Shown: positions 7,814 to 16,915, counted from the stretch's first letter. The stretch is DNA of 64,000 nt from Algibacter pacificus (GCF_008033385.1 NZ_VOGY01000002.1:421776-485775), one strand, 5' to 3'. Notes: generated by a model from the sequence alone, not told the origin. Program-made: numbers and translations.

Positions 7814-8896
7814 ATGAATTATAAAAACTTTCCAATGGTGCCTAGAGTTGTATTTGGCAGAGGTAGTTTCAATCAAATAAATGATATTTTAGCACCAAAG
7901 CGCACTAGTATTTACGCGCCTTTTATTTTTTTATTAGACAATGTTTTTAAAAATAACCCTTGGTTAACTTCAAGAATAAAACTTTCTTATGATGATAGAA
8001 TTATTTTTGTATCCTCTAAAGAAGAACCTAAAACTTCACAGGTCGATGAGCTTGTAGAAGATATTATATTAAAATCTAAAGAAAGGCCCTCGGGCATTAT
8101 AGGTATTGGAGGCGGTAGCTTGCTCGATATGGCTAAAGCCGTAGCGCTTTTAATAACAAATGAGGGAGACGCACAGCAATACCAAGGCTGGGATTTAATA
8201 AAAAATCCTGGAATATACCATGTTGGTATCCCTACCATTTCTGGAACAGGTGCCGAAGTTTCTCGTACCACGATCCTTACTGGTCCAAAATTAAAATTAG
8301 GTATTAATAGCGATTATACTCCATTCGATCAGGTTATTTTAGATCCAGAACTCACAGCAGGTGTCCCTAAACAACAATGGTTTTACACTGGTATGGATTG
8401 TTATGTACATTGTGTAGAATCTTTAAACGGGACTTATTTAAACGAGTTTAGTAAAACTTATGGAGAGAAATCTTTCGATTTGTGTAAAGAAATTTTCTTA
8501 GATGACAATTTATCTGAAGAAGAAGCTCAAAATAAATTAATGATGGCAAGCTGGCACGGCGGTATGAGTATTGCCTATTCACAAGTTGGAGTTGCCCATG
8601 CCATGAGCTATGGCTTATCATTTTTACTAGGGGTAAAACATGGTATTGGAAACTGCTTAGTTTTCGATCATTTAGAAGAATTTTATCCGGAAGGTGTTAA
8701 AATTTTCAAACAAATGAAAGAAAAACATGGTATTGAATTACCAACAGGTATTTGTAAAGATTTAAGCGATGATGACTTTGATACCATGATTCGTGTGGCA
8801 TTAAGTTTAGAACCGCTTTGGGAAAATGCCGTAGGTAAAAACTGGAAACAGACCATAACACCAGAAAAACTAAGAGGAATTTATAAAAAAATATAA
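7814..8896 (+). CDS. kdnB: 3-deoxy-alpha-D-manno-octulosonate 8-oxidase (KdnB-like, iron-type alcohol dehydrogenase)
   Basis: A 360-residue group III alcohol dehydrogenase-fold protein. From memory it resembles Shewanella KdnB over its whole length: MVPRVVFGRGSF, YQGWDLIKNPG, GIPTISGTGAE, WFYTGMDCYVHCVESL and HGIGNCLVFDHLEEFYPEG. KdnB oxidises C8 of Kdo to the aldehyde, which KdnA then aminates to Kdo8N. The nucleotide-binding GIGGGSLLDMAK and the His/Asp metal ligands in the HAMSYG and KHGIGN regions are present. It lies two genes after kdsB. No KdnA-type aminotransferase is adjacent. The assignment to the family is strong; the product in vivo is inferred. Confidence 0.88.
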   Translation: MNYKNFPMVPRVVFGRGSFNQINDILAPKRTSIYAPFIFLLDNVFKNNPWLTSRIKLSYDDRIIFVSSKEEPKTSQVDELVEDIILKSKERPSGIIGIGGGSLLDMAKAVALLITNEGDAQQYQGWDLIKNPGIYHVGIPTISGTGAEVSRTTILTGPKLKLGINSDYTPFDQVILDPELTAGVPKQQWFYTGMDCYVHCVESLNGTYLNEFSKTYGEKSFDLCKEIFLDDNLSEEEAQNKLMMASWHGGMSIAYSQVGVAHAMSYGLSFLLGVKHGIGNCLVFDHLEEFYPEGVKIFKQMKEKHGIELPTGICKDLSDDDFDTMIRVALSLEPLWENAVGKNWKQTITPEKLRGIYKKI

Positions 8897-8897
8897 T

Positions 8898-9446
8898 ATG
8901 CACTGGCTAGCCAAATTTATATACTTTAAGTTATTAGGTTGGCAAGCCATAGGTAACACCAATTTTTCAAAAAATACCGTAAAAAAAGCAATAATAATAG
9001 CGGCACCGCATACCAGTTGGCACGACTTTTACATAGGTGTTTTATTACGTGCCGTTACTCGGGTAAAAACTAATTTTGTAGGTAAAAAAGAGCTATTTGT
9101 ATTTCCTGTAGGCTGGTTTTTTCGAGTTTTAGGCGGAGCTCCAATAAACCGTCAATCCAACGAAAATAAAGTCGACGCTATCGCTAAACTGTTTTGTGAA
9201 AAAGACGAATTTAGAATGACCTTAGCTCCCGAAGGGACTCGAAAAAAAGTGACAACATGGCGCTCTGGTTTTTACTATATTGCTAAAAAAGCCAATGTAC
9301 CCATCATTATGTTTACGCTAGATTTTAAGAATAAGCAAAACAAAATATCGGAACCATTTTATCCTACAGACAATATGGAAGCCGATTTTAAATTTATAAA
9401 CAATTTTTATAAAGACGTTAAAGGAAAAGTAGCCGAATATTCATAA
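8898..9446 (+). CDS. 1-acyl-sn-glycerol-3-phosphate acyltransferase family protein (PlsC-like)
   Basis: A short (182-residue) lysophospholipid acyltransferase-fold protein. The acyltransferase motif HTSWHDF (HxxxxD) and the substrate motif APEGTRKKV are clear, and GGAPINRQ lies between them. The start ATG is one base after the kdnB stop, so it is in the same transcription unit as kdsB, the HAD gene, the CAT-like gene and kdnB. It could acylate a phospholipid or a lipid A-related acceptor. The family cannot be narrowed from sequence alone. Confidence 0.87.
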   Translation: MHWLAKFIYFKLLGWQAIGNTNFSKNTVKKAIIIAAPHTSWHDFYIGVLLRAVTRVKTNFVGKKELFVFPVGWFFRVLGGAPINRQSNENKVDAIAKLFCEKDEFRMTLAPEGTRKKVTTWRSGFYYIAKKANVPIIMFTLDFKNKQNKISEPFYPTDNMEADFKFINNFYKDVKGKVAEYS

Positions 9447-9558
9447 AAAGCATTACATTTGGCACAATATTTGAAAATAATTAGTATAGTTGTAGTAAAT
9501 GAAACATAAAGTAAACACAAGTTGTCCCTAAAAAGAAACATCACTTCAACTAACTACC

Positions 9559-9594
9559 AAAAGCTATTTCTGTAAAAAGATTTAGCTTTTTTTT
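9559..9594 (+). terminator. Terminator of the kdsB-to-acyltransferase unit
   Basis: AAAAGCTA (9559-9566) pairs with TAGCTTTT (9583-9590), followed by a further T run to 9594. It lies about 110 bp after the stop of the PlsC-like gene. Confidence 0.75.
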
Positions 9595-9649
9595 ATGTGC
9601 TAAAGTTTACAAAAACTAAACATAAATTAAATCACTTAATTATAACTAA

Positions 9650-9752
9650 TTTGGGCGTTCCCCAAGGGTCGGGCTTTCCGCAGTCGCTTTTTTGTGTTGC
9701 AATAGGTGCAACAACACAAAAAGAGCTCCAACAATGCTCCAATCCCTAACGC
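9650..9752 (-). repeat. Palindromic dispersed repeat, copy B (inverted)
   Basis: The reverse complement of this 103-bp segment equals the copy at 712-813 except for one extra T in the loop (CTATTGCAAC against CTATGCAAC). It has the same nested hairpins and terminal GCGTT/AACGC pairing. The near identity of two non-coding copies 8.8 kb apart points to recent spread or strong constraint. Confidence 0.85.
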
Positions 9753-9868
9753 GGTATATCTGCAATCGATAAAACCAATCAAAAATGACCTTACTTTTTG
9801 CCAATTAAGTATTAAAAAACACTGATAAGAAAATTTAGAATCTATTATTTTTTATATCTTTAGTCATT

Positions 9869-10615
9869 ATGATTAAAGACACAAAAATAGCCGTTTTAAT
9901 AGACGGCGACAACATACCATCAAAGTACATTTCTGAAATGATGGAAGAAATAGCCAAATACGGAACACCAACAATAAAAAGGATTTATGGCGATTGGACC
10001 AATCCATATCTTTCAAAATGGAAAAATGTACTCCTCGAAAATGCCATAACACCAATTCAACAATACGGATATACCACCGGTAAAAATGCCACAGATTCTG
10101 CCATGATTATCGATGCCATGGATATTTTGTATTCCGAAAAAGTAAATGGATTTTGCCTCGTGTCTTCCGATAGCGATTTTACCAAGTTAGCCACCCGATT
10201 ACGTGAAGCTGGTATGGTAGTTTACGGTATGGGAGAACAGAAAACGCCTAACCCATTTATTGTCGCTTGTGATAAATTTATCTATCTAGAAATCCTAGCA
10301 AAGGATAATGATGAAGATGAAGATACTAATAAGGGAAAAAAAGGAGCGAAGCCTAAAAAAGAAAATTTATACAGCATTACGCCCAAAGTAATTAAACTTC
10401 TTAAAAACTCTGTGGATGACGCCGCAGACGATGATGGTTGGGCTTTTCTTGGCGATGTAGGGTCTTTAATCTTAAAAAAACAACCAAACTTCGATTCTAG
10501 AAATTTTGGTTTTCAAAAATTAACACCTTTGTTTAAATCCTTACCACAATTTGAAATGGAACAACGCGACCAAACTAATGGCCGGTTTAAACTTATTTAT
10601 GTGAAAAATAAGTAG
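9869..10615 (+). CDS. NYN-domain protein with C-terminal OST-HTH/LOTUS domain
   Basis: A 248-residue protein of the LabA/DUF88 family. The N-terminal PIN-like NYN domain has the acidic motifs IAVLIDGDNIPS, GKNATDSAMIIDAMD and LVSSDSDFTKLA, expected for a metal-dependent RNase. An acidic-basic linker (about residues 145-167) leads to a LOTUS/OST-HTH-like domain beginning SITPKVIKLLK and containing the GWAFLGDVGSLI pattern. LOTUS domains bind RNA, including G-rich RNA and quadruplexes. It stands alone between the repeat and yebC. RNA turnover is the likely theme, but targets are unknown. Confidence 0.9.
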   Translation: MIKDTKIAVLIDGDNIPSKYISEMMEEIAKYGTPTIKRIYGDWTNPYLSKWKNVLLENAITPIQQYGYTTGKNATDSAMIIDAMDILYSEKVNGFCLVSSDSDFTKLATRLREAGMVVYGMGEQKTPNPFIVACDKFIYLEILAKDNDEDEDTNKGKKGAKPKKENLYSITPKVIKLLKNSVDDAADDDGWAFLGDVGSLILKKQPNFDSRNFGFQKLTPLFKSLPQFEMEQRDQTNGRFKLIYVKNK

Positions 10616-10826
10616 CTTTTTAAGGCATTTAAATTTAACAATAAATATTATTTATTACTCTCGCTTGAGAGCTATGCAGGTTGTTCTTTAGAAAGATGAA
10701 CATAAATTATATTAAACAAAACAGCTTTCATATGTTTTTAAATATGTTTTAAAATTTATATAATTAAAACATAAGTTATGTTTAATTTTAAAGTAATCCG
10801 TAAAGTTAATCAGATTTCATAAAAAA

Positions 10827-10850
10827 AAAGAGAGCCATTAAGCTCTCTTT
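10827..10850. terminator. Terminator downstream of yebC
   Basis: AAAGAGAGC (10827-10835) pairs with GCTCTCTTT (10842-10850) around a six-base loop. The A run before it becomes a T run on the minus strand, so it ends the yebC transcript, and it may also stop plus-strand transcripts from the NYN gene. Confidence 0.9.
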
Positions 10851-10868
10851 TAAATCATTGGTAATTTG

Positions 10869-11588
10869 TTATTCCGATGTTTCCTCCATGGTGTGATATA
10901 CGTTTTGTACATCGTCATCTTCTTCAAGTTTTTCTAAAAGTTTTTCAACATCGGCAGCGTCTTCAGCAGACAATGGTTTTGTTACTTGTGGGATACGCTC
11001 AAATCCAGAAGATAAAATTTCAATATCACGAGATTCTAATTCGGCTTGAATAGCTCCAAAGCTTTCAAAAGGGGCGTAAATTAAAATGCCATCATCGTCG
11101 GCAAAAACTTCTTCAGCTCCAAAATCTATAAATTCTAGCTCTAACTCTTCAGGATCTAGTCCTTCAGCATTAATTCTAAAATTACAAGTATGATCGAACA
11201 TAAAAACCACCGATCCCGATGTACCTAAACTGCCATCACATTTATTAAAATAGCTTCGTACATTGGCCACAGTTCTTGTATTATTATCGGTTGCGGTTTC
11301 AACTAAAACCGCAATACCGTGAGGTGCGTATCCTTCAAAAATGACTTCTTTATAATCGCCTTGGCCTTTTTCACTCGCTTTTTTAATCGCGCGCTCCACA
11401 TTATCCTTTGGCATGTTTACCGACTTCGCATTTTGTATTACCGCACGTAAACGGGAATTACTAGCAGGATCGGGACCACCTTCTTTTACAGCCATAACAA
11501 TATCTTTACCTATACGTGTAAAGGCTTTGCTCATGGCAGACCAACGTTTCATTTTTCTTGCTTTTCTAAATTCAAAAGCTCTTCCCAT
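10869..11588 (-). CDS. yebC: YebC/PmpR family transcriptional (or translational) regulator
   Basis: A 239-residue YebC family protein with the typical start MGRAFEFRKARKMKRWSAMSK (first letters), FTRIGKDIVMAVKEGG, and the conserved NVERAIKKAS. The acidic C-terminus EEDDDVQNVYHTME is also typical. YebC proteins bind DNA as regulators in some bacteria and have been linked to ribosome stalling at proline stretches in others. It has its own consensus promoter (11705-11735), located after the phhB stop, and a terminator downstream. Confidence 0.95.
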   Translation of the reverse strand: MGRAFEFRKARKMKRWSAMSKAFTRIGKDIVMAVKEGGPDPASNSRLRAVIQNAKSVNMPKDNVERAIKKASEKGQGDYKEVIFEGYAPHGIAVLVETATDNNTRTVANVRSYFNKCDGSLGTSGSVVFMFDHTCNFRINAEGLDPEELELEFIDFGAEEVFADDDGILIYAPFESFGAIQAELESRDIEILSSGFERIPQVTKPLSAEDAADVEKLLEKLEEDDDVQNVYHTMEETSE

Positions 11589-11704
11589 AATTACATTCTT
11601 TTAGTTGTTGTGGCATTAATTGGTCTTGTTTATAGAGAAATTAACCACGTTGTTATTATTATATTTCCGCGAGAGCGAAAACGTGTGTACTTTTTTTAAT
11701 AGCG

Positions 11705-11735
11705 CAAAGTTAAAAACCTTAGGCAGAAATACAAA
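11705..11735 (-). promoter_or_regulatory. yebC promoter (TTTG-N19-TAACTTTG)
   Basis: On the minus strand TTTG (11735-11732) is followed after 19 bp by TAACTTTG (11712-11705), a full match to the Bacteroidota promoter consensus. It implies a 5' untranslated region of about 110 nt for yebC. Confidence 0.75.
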
Positions 11736-12035
11736 TTATTCCTCGTCTTCTGGAACAACAATGCTATCTATAGCTTTTGCTAATTTAAAATCTTTAGCTG
11801 TAACCCCGTCACTATCATGAGTAGATAATGTAATATTTAGAACATTATACACATTACTCCAATCTGGATGGTGGTCTAAAGCTTCGCATTCAAAGGCAAT
11901 ACGGCTCATCGCGCTAAAGCAATCTTTAAAATTGTCGAATTCAAATTCTGCATGAATGGCATTTTCGTAATACTCCCAATCTGGAAATTGAAGTAATCTT
12001 TTTTCTATATCGTCTTCGGTAAGTTTAAGCATCAT
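11736..12035 (-). CDS. phhB: 4a-hydroxytetrahydrobiopterin dehydratase (pterin-4a-carbinolamine dehydratase)
   Basis: A 99-residue protein that regenerates tetrahydrobiopterin after aromatic amino-acid hydroxylation by dehydrating the 4a-carbinolamine. The active-site signature EALDHHPDWSNVYNVL contains the conserved His-His-Pro-Asp-Trp, and the C-terminus LSTHDSDGVTAKDFKLAKAID is standard. Full length is normal. The start may be either of the first two adjacent ATG codons. No phenylalanine hydroxylase gene is in the window. Confidence 0.93.
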   Translation of the reverse strand: MMLKLTEDDIEKRLLQFPDWEYYENAIHAEFEFDNFKDCFSAMSRIAFECEALDHHPDWSNVYNVLNITLSTHDSDGVTAKDFKLAKAIDSIVVPEDEE

Positions 12036-12086
12036 TTTTATCTGTTTTAAGATACTAAATTAGTGATTATTTATTGATAATTGGGT

Positions 12087-12920
12087 TCATTTTTGTAATT
12101 CTAATAATAGGTCTTCACTTACCAATTGTAAGTGTTTTGGCAACTTATTGAATTTTGGTAAAACGGCTAAATAGCGCTCATCATTAGTAGTGAAAACCTG
12201 TTTGTATTTCACTTTTTGTTGTAAATGAAGTGCTTCAACTATTTCTTTTATAAAATCGTCGTGATGCACTAAATCATTGCTTCCTAAATGAAAAATCCCC
12301 GATTTATTTCGGTTAATAATGTAATGAATTTGTTGGGTTAATTTATCATAAGAAGTTACGTTCATGACTAAATTAGGGAAAACTTCAATAGCTTCATTAA
12401 GACTAATAAGCTGAAGGATTTCGTTAATTCGAGGCGAGTGTAAACCAAAAACCATGGGCAACCTAATAACAGCAACTTTCTTTTTTGGTAACCGCATGAG
12501 CATATTTTCAATTTTTATTTTGAAATGGCCGTAAATACTATGGCTTAAGGTTTTATCTTGCTCATAACTCGGGTATTTGCTATAAGCATCGAAAACGTTT
12601 GCCGACGATAAAAAGATGAGTTTCGCATTTACCGATAACAAATATTCGGCAATATGTTGATGGAGTAGGACTTGCTTTGAAAAATCGCCTCTGAGCGCCG
12701 AAATAATAATGGTTGGTTTTACAATCTCTAAAATTTCGAAAATATCATCTTCTTCAAAATTATATTGAAAAAACTGATGATTTTTTTCTAAGGTTTTGTT
12801 TGAGGTATTATAGGTACCATAGGTTCTAAAATAGGGAAAAAGCTCCTTGTAAATGGCATTTCCTAAAAAGCCACTCACTCCTAAAATTAGAACTCTATGT
12901 TTGCTTTCCCTTTTTATCAT
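12087..12920 (-). CDS. RmlD-like NAD(P)-dependent sugar reductase/epimerase (SDR)
   Basis: A 277-residue extended short-chain dehydrogenase resembling dTDP-4-dehydrorhamnose reductase. The nucleotide loop is LGVSGFLGNAIY, the active-site pair is Y..K in SIYGHFKIK, and the segment AEYLLSVNAKLIFLSSANVFD is the RmlD-type strand. No rmlA, rmlB or rmlC genes are near, so a rhamnose role cannot be assumed. It lies 30 bp downstream of glsA on the same strand, which suggests co-transcription with glsA and gcvT. Confidence 0.75.
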   Translation of the reverse strand: MIKRESKHRVLILGVSGFLGNAIYKELFPYFRTYGTYNTSNKTLEKNHQFFQYNFEEDDIFEILEIVKPTIIISALRGDFSKQVLLHQHIAEYLLSVNAKLIFLSSANVFDAYSKYPSYEQDKTLSHSIYGHFKIKIENMLMRLPKKKVAVIRLPMVFGLHSPRINEILQLISLNEAIEVFPNLVMNVTSYDKLTQQIHYIINRNKSGIFHLGSNDLVHHDDFIKEIVEALHLQQKVKYKQVFTTNDERYLAVLPKFNKLPKHLQLVSEDLLLELQK

Positions 12921-12950
12921 ACATAAATCAAACTTATAATAGAAACACCT

Positions 12951-13865
12951 TTAAAATATGGATAATTTAGTTTGGCTAGTAAAAGCTTCTAATGCCAACA
13001 TGCCAAGCTTGGAATTTCCTTTTTTGTTAAGCCCGGGAGCCCAAGTAGCAATGGTAAAATGATGCGGTAAAAGCGCTACAATACCACCGCCAACTCCAGA
13101 TTTTCCAGGCAAACCAACTTCGAATGCAAATTCTCCGGCTTCATCGTAAAACCCACAAGTGAGCATTAAGGCGTTTATACGTTTTACTTGAGACTCGCTA
13201 AGCCGTGTTTTATTTAACATACAGGTGCCTTGATTTGCCAAAAACGAGAAGGTTTTTGTAAGCTGGCCGCAAGTCATTTCTAAGGAACATTGATGAAAAT
13301 AGAAATCTAAAACATCATCTACCGGATTTTCTAAATTTTTAAACGATTTTAAAAGATTAGCAGCGGCATAATTTTTAAAGCCTGTCATTTTTTCAGAATG
13401 CGCAACGGCTTCATTATATTCAATAGTATTATCATTGGTTAAATCGCGAACATAATTTAAAAAATCACTTTTAGGATGCTTTAAATTTGAAAGTAAAATA
13501 TCGGCGATAACAATGGCTCCGGAATTAATAAACGGATTTCTTGGGATACCATTTTCAATTTCTAACAAAGCCAATTGATTAAATGGGTGACCAGAAGGCT
13601 CTACATCGATACGCTTCCATATACTTTCACCTATTAACGACATCGCTTTAGAAAGCGCTAAAACTTTAGAAATACTTTGTATTGAAAATGGTTTATTAAA
13701 ATGACCAACACCATAAGACTTCCCGTCGGAAGTACGCAAATGAATCCCAAAATTATCCTGACTAATGTGAGCTAATTCTGGGATATAAGTTGCCACAGTC
13801 CCTTTATCGGGAGCCTGCAATGCGTTTTGATAAATAGTTTCTAAAATAGCTTGAAAATCTGGCAT
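12951..13865 (-). CDS. glsA: Glutaminase
   Basis: A 304-residue glutaminase of the serine-dependent beta-lactamase fold, hydrolysing L-glutamine to glutamate and ammonia in the cytoplasm. The catalytic S-x-x-K is in FSIQSISKVLAL. NPFINSGAIV and the C-terminal GKSGVGGGIVALLPH are family hallmarks. It has the usual length and follows gcvT by 3 bp, so the two are probably co-transcribed. Confidence 0.95.
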   Translation of the reverse strand: MPDFQAILETIYQNALQAPDKGTVATYIPELAHISQDNFGIHLRTSDGKSYGVGHFNKPFSIQSISKVLALSKAMSLIGESIWKRIDVEPSGHPFNQLALLEIENGIPRNPFINSGAIVIADILLSNLKHPKSDFLNYVRDLTNDNTIEYNEAVAHSEKMTGFKNYAAANLLKSFKNLENPVDDVLDFYFHQCSLEMTCGQLTKTFSFLANQGTCMLNKTRLSESQVKRINALMLTCGFYDEAGEFAFEVGLPGKSGVGGGIVALLPHHFTIATWAPGLNKKGNSKLGMLALEAFTSQTKLSIF

Positions 13866-13868
13866 ATA

Positions 13869-14948
13869 TTATTTGTAAAACGGTAATTTAACTACCGTTG
13901 CAGGGATGGCTTTCTTTCTAATTTGAATATATATTTTGCTATTTACATCAGCAAAAACGGTTGGTACATAACCTAAACCAATACCTTTTCCTAAGCTTGG
14001 CGACATGGTTCCAGAGGTTACTACGCCAATTTTGTTTCCATTAGCATCAACGATATCATAATCGTGACGCGGGATGCCACGTTCGTCCAATTCGAAAGCA
14101 ATAAGTTTTCTTTCCGATCCACGTTCTTTTTCAGCCTTTAAGGCTTCAGAATTTGTAAAATCTTTAGTGAATTTAGTAATCCAACTTAAGCCAGCTTCAA
14201 TAGGCGAGGTGGTGTCATCAATATCATTTCCGTAAAGGCAATAACCCATTTCTAAACGTAAGGTATCACGAGCCGCTAAACCTATTGGTTTGATTCCATA
14301 GTCGGCTCCAGCCTTAAAAACGTTATCCCAAACTTGTTTTACTTCGGTGTTTTTGCAATAAATTTCGAAACCACCGCTTCCTGTATAACCCGTAGCAGAA
14401 ATAATGACGTTTTCTATACCAGCAAAATCTCCAACAACGAAATTGTAAAATTTAATAGCTGCTAAATCATGACTGGTTAAAGATTGCATTGCTTCAATAG
14501 CTTTTGGCCCTTGAATGGCTAATAATGAATAATCTTCACTTAAATTTTTCATTTCTGCTCCAACATCATTTTTAGACAGAATCCAATTCCAATCTTTTTC
14601 AATGTTACTGGCGTTTACAACCAACAGGTACGTTTCATCTTTAATTTTATAGATAATTAAATCGTCTACAATACCGCCGTGATCATTAGGCAAACAGCTA
14701 TATTGTGCTTTTCCAATGGTTAATTTAGAAGCATCATTACTAGATACTTTTTGAATTAAATTTAAAGCTTGATCTCCTTCAATTAAAAATTCCCCCATGT
14801 GTGATACATCAAAAACACCTACACCTTGGCGTACGGTTTGGTGTTCAATATTTACACCTTCATATTGTACAGGCATATTATATCCAGCAAAAGGGACCAT
14901 TTTTGCTCCTAGAGCTTCATGAGTTTTAGTTAAGGCAGTGTTTTTCAT
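13869..14948 (-). CDS. gcvT: Glycine cleavage system aminomethyltransferase (T protein)
   Basis: The T protein transfers the methylene group from the aminomethyl-lipoyl H protein to tetrahydrofolate, releasing ammonia. The 359-residue protein has [27 protein letters not shown] with the folate-site Asp, and the C-terminal [16 protein letters not shown]. It is the first gene of the gcvT-glsA run, with a TACATTTG -7 element 27 bp upstream. The upstream region shows no glycine riboswitch. Confidence 0.96.
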   Translation of the reverse strand: MKNTALTKTHEALGAKMVPFAGYNMPVQYEGVNIEHQTVRQGVGVFDVSHMGEFLIEGDQALNLIQKVSSNDASKLTIGKAQYSCLPNDHGGIVDDLIIYKIKDETYLLVVNASNIEKDWNWILSKNDVGAEMKNLSEDYSLLAIQGPKAIEAMQSLTSHDLAAIKFYNFVVGDFAGIENVIISATGYTGSGGFEIYCKNTEVKQVWDNVFKAGADYGIKPIGLAARDTLRLEMGYCLYGNDIDDTTSPIEAGLSWITKFTKDFTNSEALKAEKERGSERKLIAFELDERGIPRHDYDIVDANGNKIGVVTSGTMSPSLGKGIGLGYVPTVFADVNSKIYIQIRKKAIPATVVKLPFYK

Positions 14949-14974
14949 ATTTTGTTATTCTATTTTTAAGCAAA

Positions 14975-14982
14975 CAAATGTA
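14975..14982 (-). promoter_or_regulatory. Candidate -7 promoter element for gcvT
   Basis: TACATTTG on the minus strand fits TAnnTTTG and lies 27 bp before the gcvT start. No well-spaced TTG is evident. Confidence 0.45.
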
Positions 14983-15178
14983 TTGAAAAAATATAGATTT
15001 AGTTTTAAACAACTTTAGTCTTAACTTGTTTTATTTAGGTTATGTTATGTTTTAGTTAAATATACCAATTGATAAAGGCTATTTTTAATAGGTGAGTATT
15101 AAAAAAACATAAAAAATAATTTATTTAACTTGCATATCATGCTTTTTATCCGTTTTTTGTATAGAATTTTATATCCAA

Positions 15179-16915
15179 ATGCCAAAAAAAGCAGAAACTC
15201 GTAAACTTAAAGATCTCATGCGTAATAGTTTTTTTATGCTGGGTATTGGGATCTATTTTTTTGCCATTACAGTTAATATGTATTATGTATATATTAGTTT
15301 TTATAATGGTTTTATGGCTTCAGGTTTTGTTTGCTTATTTTCTTTATTAGGGTTTTTAGTGAGTGTTTATCTCTTTCTTATAAAGCGTAGTTATATATTT
15401 GGTCCATATATTGTTTTTACATGTTTAGGTAGTGCTACTGTGGCTATGTCTTATCTTGAAGGTTTAATGTCGGGTTATTACTGGTTTCAATTAGGGTTTC
15501 TTTTTTCATTACCTTATGTTATTCGACGAGAAACTTATTTTAATAAGCAAACTAATATACTTTATTTTTTAATTATTTTATTTTTGCTTATTTCCTTTAT
15601 TATTTCCCCAATGTATTCTAATTATTATGAGGAGCTCAATAAAGAGCAAGTGCATTATCGGTTTATTCTGAATTCATCTATTAATTTTGTTCTTATTATG
15701 ATGTTTTCTCTACAAGCTCTTAGCCATAATAAATTGGTTATAAATAAAATTTATAATGATAAAGAATTCGCCGAAAATGAAAAAGAGCGGCGAACACGAG
15801 TTCTATCAAATTTAGGACACGAATTACGTACGCAAATAAATAGTATAAATGGAGTAACGCAATTAATTCTTGGAAATGATACGGCTGAAACACCAAACAA
15901 AAAATACTTTCAAATTTTAGAGCATTGTAATAATAATATGCTTTTATTGGTAAATGACATGTTGGATATACATAAAATTGAATCGGGGAGGTTCGAATTA
16001 TGTAATGAACCAAAAGTGCTTTATGATTTTTTAGTAAAAATAACTATTCCTTTTATTAGTAATGCGGAAGAAAAAAATTTAGAACTATATTCTTATGTCG
16101 ATCCTAAATTGAAAGGGATAGTTGTTAATGTGGATGAAAAACGTTTAGCTCAAGTAATTTATAATTTGCTCTCCAATGCAATAAAGTTTACCGAACAAGG
16201 TGAAATTACGTTCTCGGCCAAGGTTATTAATTTAAGTAAAGGTGGGGTAATAGTTACCATTACAGTTAATGATACAGGAATAGGAATTGCACCCAATAAT
16301 TTAAACAAGGTATTTGAGAGTTTTCGCCAAATTCAAAGCGAACACAAGCCAATTTATGGAGGAACGGGCTTAGGCTTAGCTATTTCTAAGTCGATAATTG
16401 AAGCTATGCATTCTCATATAAAAGTATATAGCAAGTTAAATGAAGGCACTCGTTTTCAATTTACTTTAAACCTAGAGCAAACGGTATTAGCTCCTAAGAA
16501 TACAGTTAAAGAAGATTGTAATAATACTGATTTTTCATTAAATTCTACTGTGTTAATCGTTGAGGATAATATGGTAAGTATGATGTATGCAAAAAAACTT
16601 TTGGTTAACCATGTTTATAAAATATATGAAGGGGCAAATGGCATTGAAGCCATAGACAAAATAAAACAGCACAATGATATTGATTTAGTGCTTTTAGATT
16701 TAGAAATGCCTCAAATGAATGGTTTTAAAGCAATTAAGCATATTAAAAGACTAAGACCCGATGTTGTAGTTGTTGCGTTTACGGCCAATATGCCTAGTGC
16801 TGAAATTTTAAAAAAACTGGACGATTTAGGATTTGATGATATTCTTTCAAAACCTTTTAGTAAAAAAGAATTGCATACCATTTTAAAAAAGAACACTAAA
16901 GAGCGCGTGTTATAA
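15179..16915 (+). CDS. Hybrid sensor histidine kinase/response regulator
   Basis: A 578-residue membrane sensor. Residues ~15-180 form about six hydrophobic segments with no large periplasmic domain. The HisKA domain has the phospho-acceptor H214 in NLGHELRTQI, where Gln replaces the common Pro. The ATPase domain has the N box around N333, DTGIGI at 365-370 and GGTGLGL at 394-400. A C-terminal receiver follows, with D507 in LLDLEMPQMNG and the conserved Lys in ILSKPFSKKE. No separate output regulator is adjacent; the unit is monocistronic and ends in a strong terminator. The signal sensed is unknown. Confidence 0.93.
   Translation: MPKKAETRKLKDLMRNSFFMLGIGIYFFAITVNMYYVYISFYNGFMASGFVCLFSLLGFLVSVYLFLIKRSYIFGPYIVFTCLGSATVAMSYLEGLMSGYYWFQLGFLFSLPYVIRRETYFNKQTNILYFLIILFLLISFIISPMYSNYYEELNKEQVHYRFILNSSINFVLIMMFSLQALSHNKLVINKIYNDKEFAENEKERRTRVLSNLGHELRTQINSINGVTQLILGNDTAETPNKKYFQILEHCNNNMLLLVNDMLDIHKIESGRFELCNEPKVLYDFLVKITIPFISNAEEKNLELYSYVDPKLKGIVVNVDEKRLAQVIYNLLSNAIKFTEQGEITFSAKVINLSKGGVIVTITVNDTGIGIAPNNLNKVFESFRQIQSEHKPIYGGTGLGLAISKSIIEAMHSHIKVYSKLNEGTRFQFTLNLEQTVLAPKNTVKEDCNNTDFSLNSTVLIVEDNMVSMMYAKKLLVNHVYKIYEGANGIEAIDKIKQHNDIDLVLLDLEMPQMNGFKAIKHIKRLRPDVVVVAFTANMPSAEILKKLDDLGFDDILSKPFSKKELHTILKKNTKERVL

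Larger units (their letters stand above)
9447..9868. other. Gene-free stretch with terminator and repeat copy B
   Basis: No gene is seen. The stretch contains a rho-independent terminator at 9559-9594 and the second, inverted copy of the palindromic dispersed repeat at 9650-9752. The last ~115 bp are AT-rich sequence before the NYN gene, with TATCTTTAG near its end as an imperfect -7 match. Confidence 0.7.

Noticed and set aside
712..9752. Composite transposon bounded by the inverted repeats
   Set aside because: No transposase or target duplication is visible, and the interior consists of conserved housekeeping genes including rnpB and rsmD.
11620..11820. Plus-strand frame between yebC and phhB
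   Set aside because: It runs antisense over the end of phhB and over the yebC promoter, with no recognisable domain.
14949..15178. Glycine riboswitch upstream of gcvT
   Set aside because: The AT-rich region lacks the conserved glycine aptamer core sequences; only a promoter element was found.
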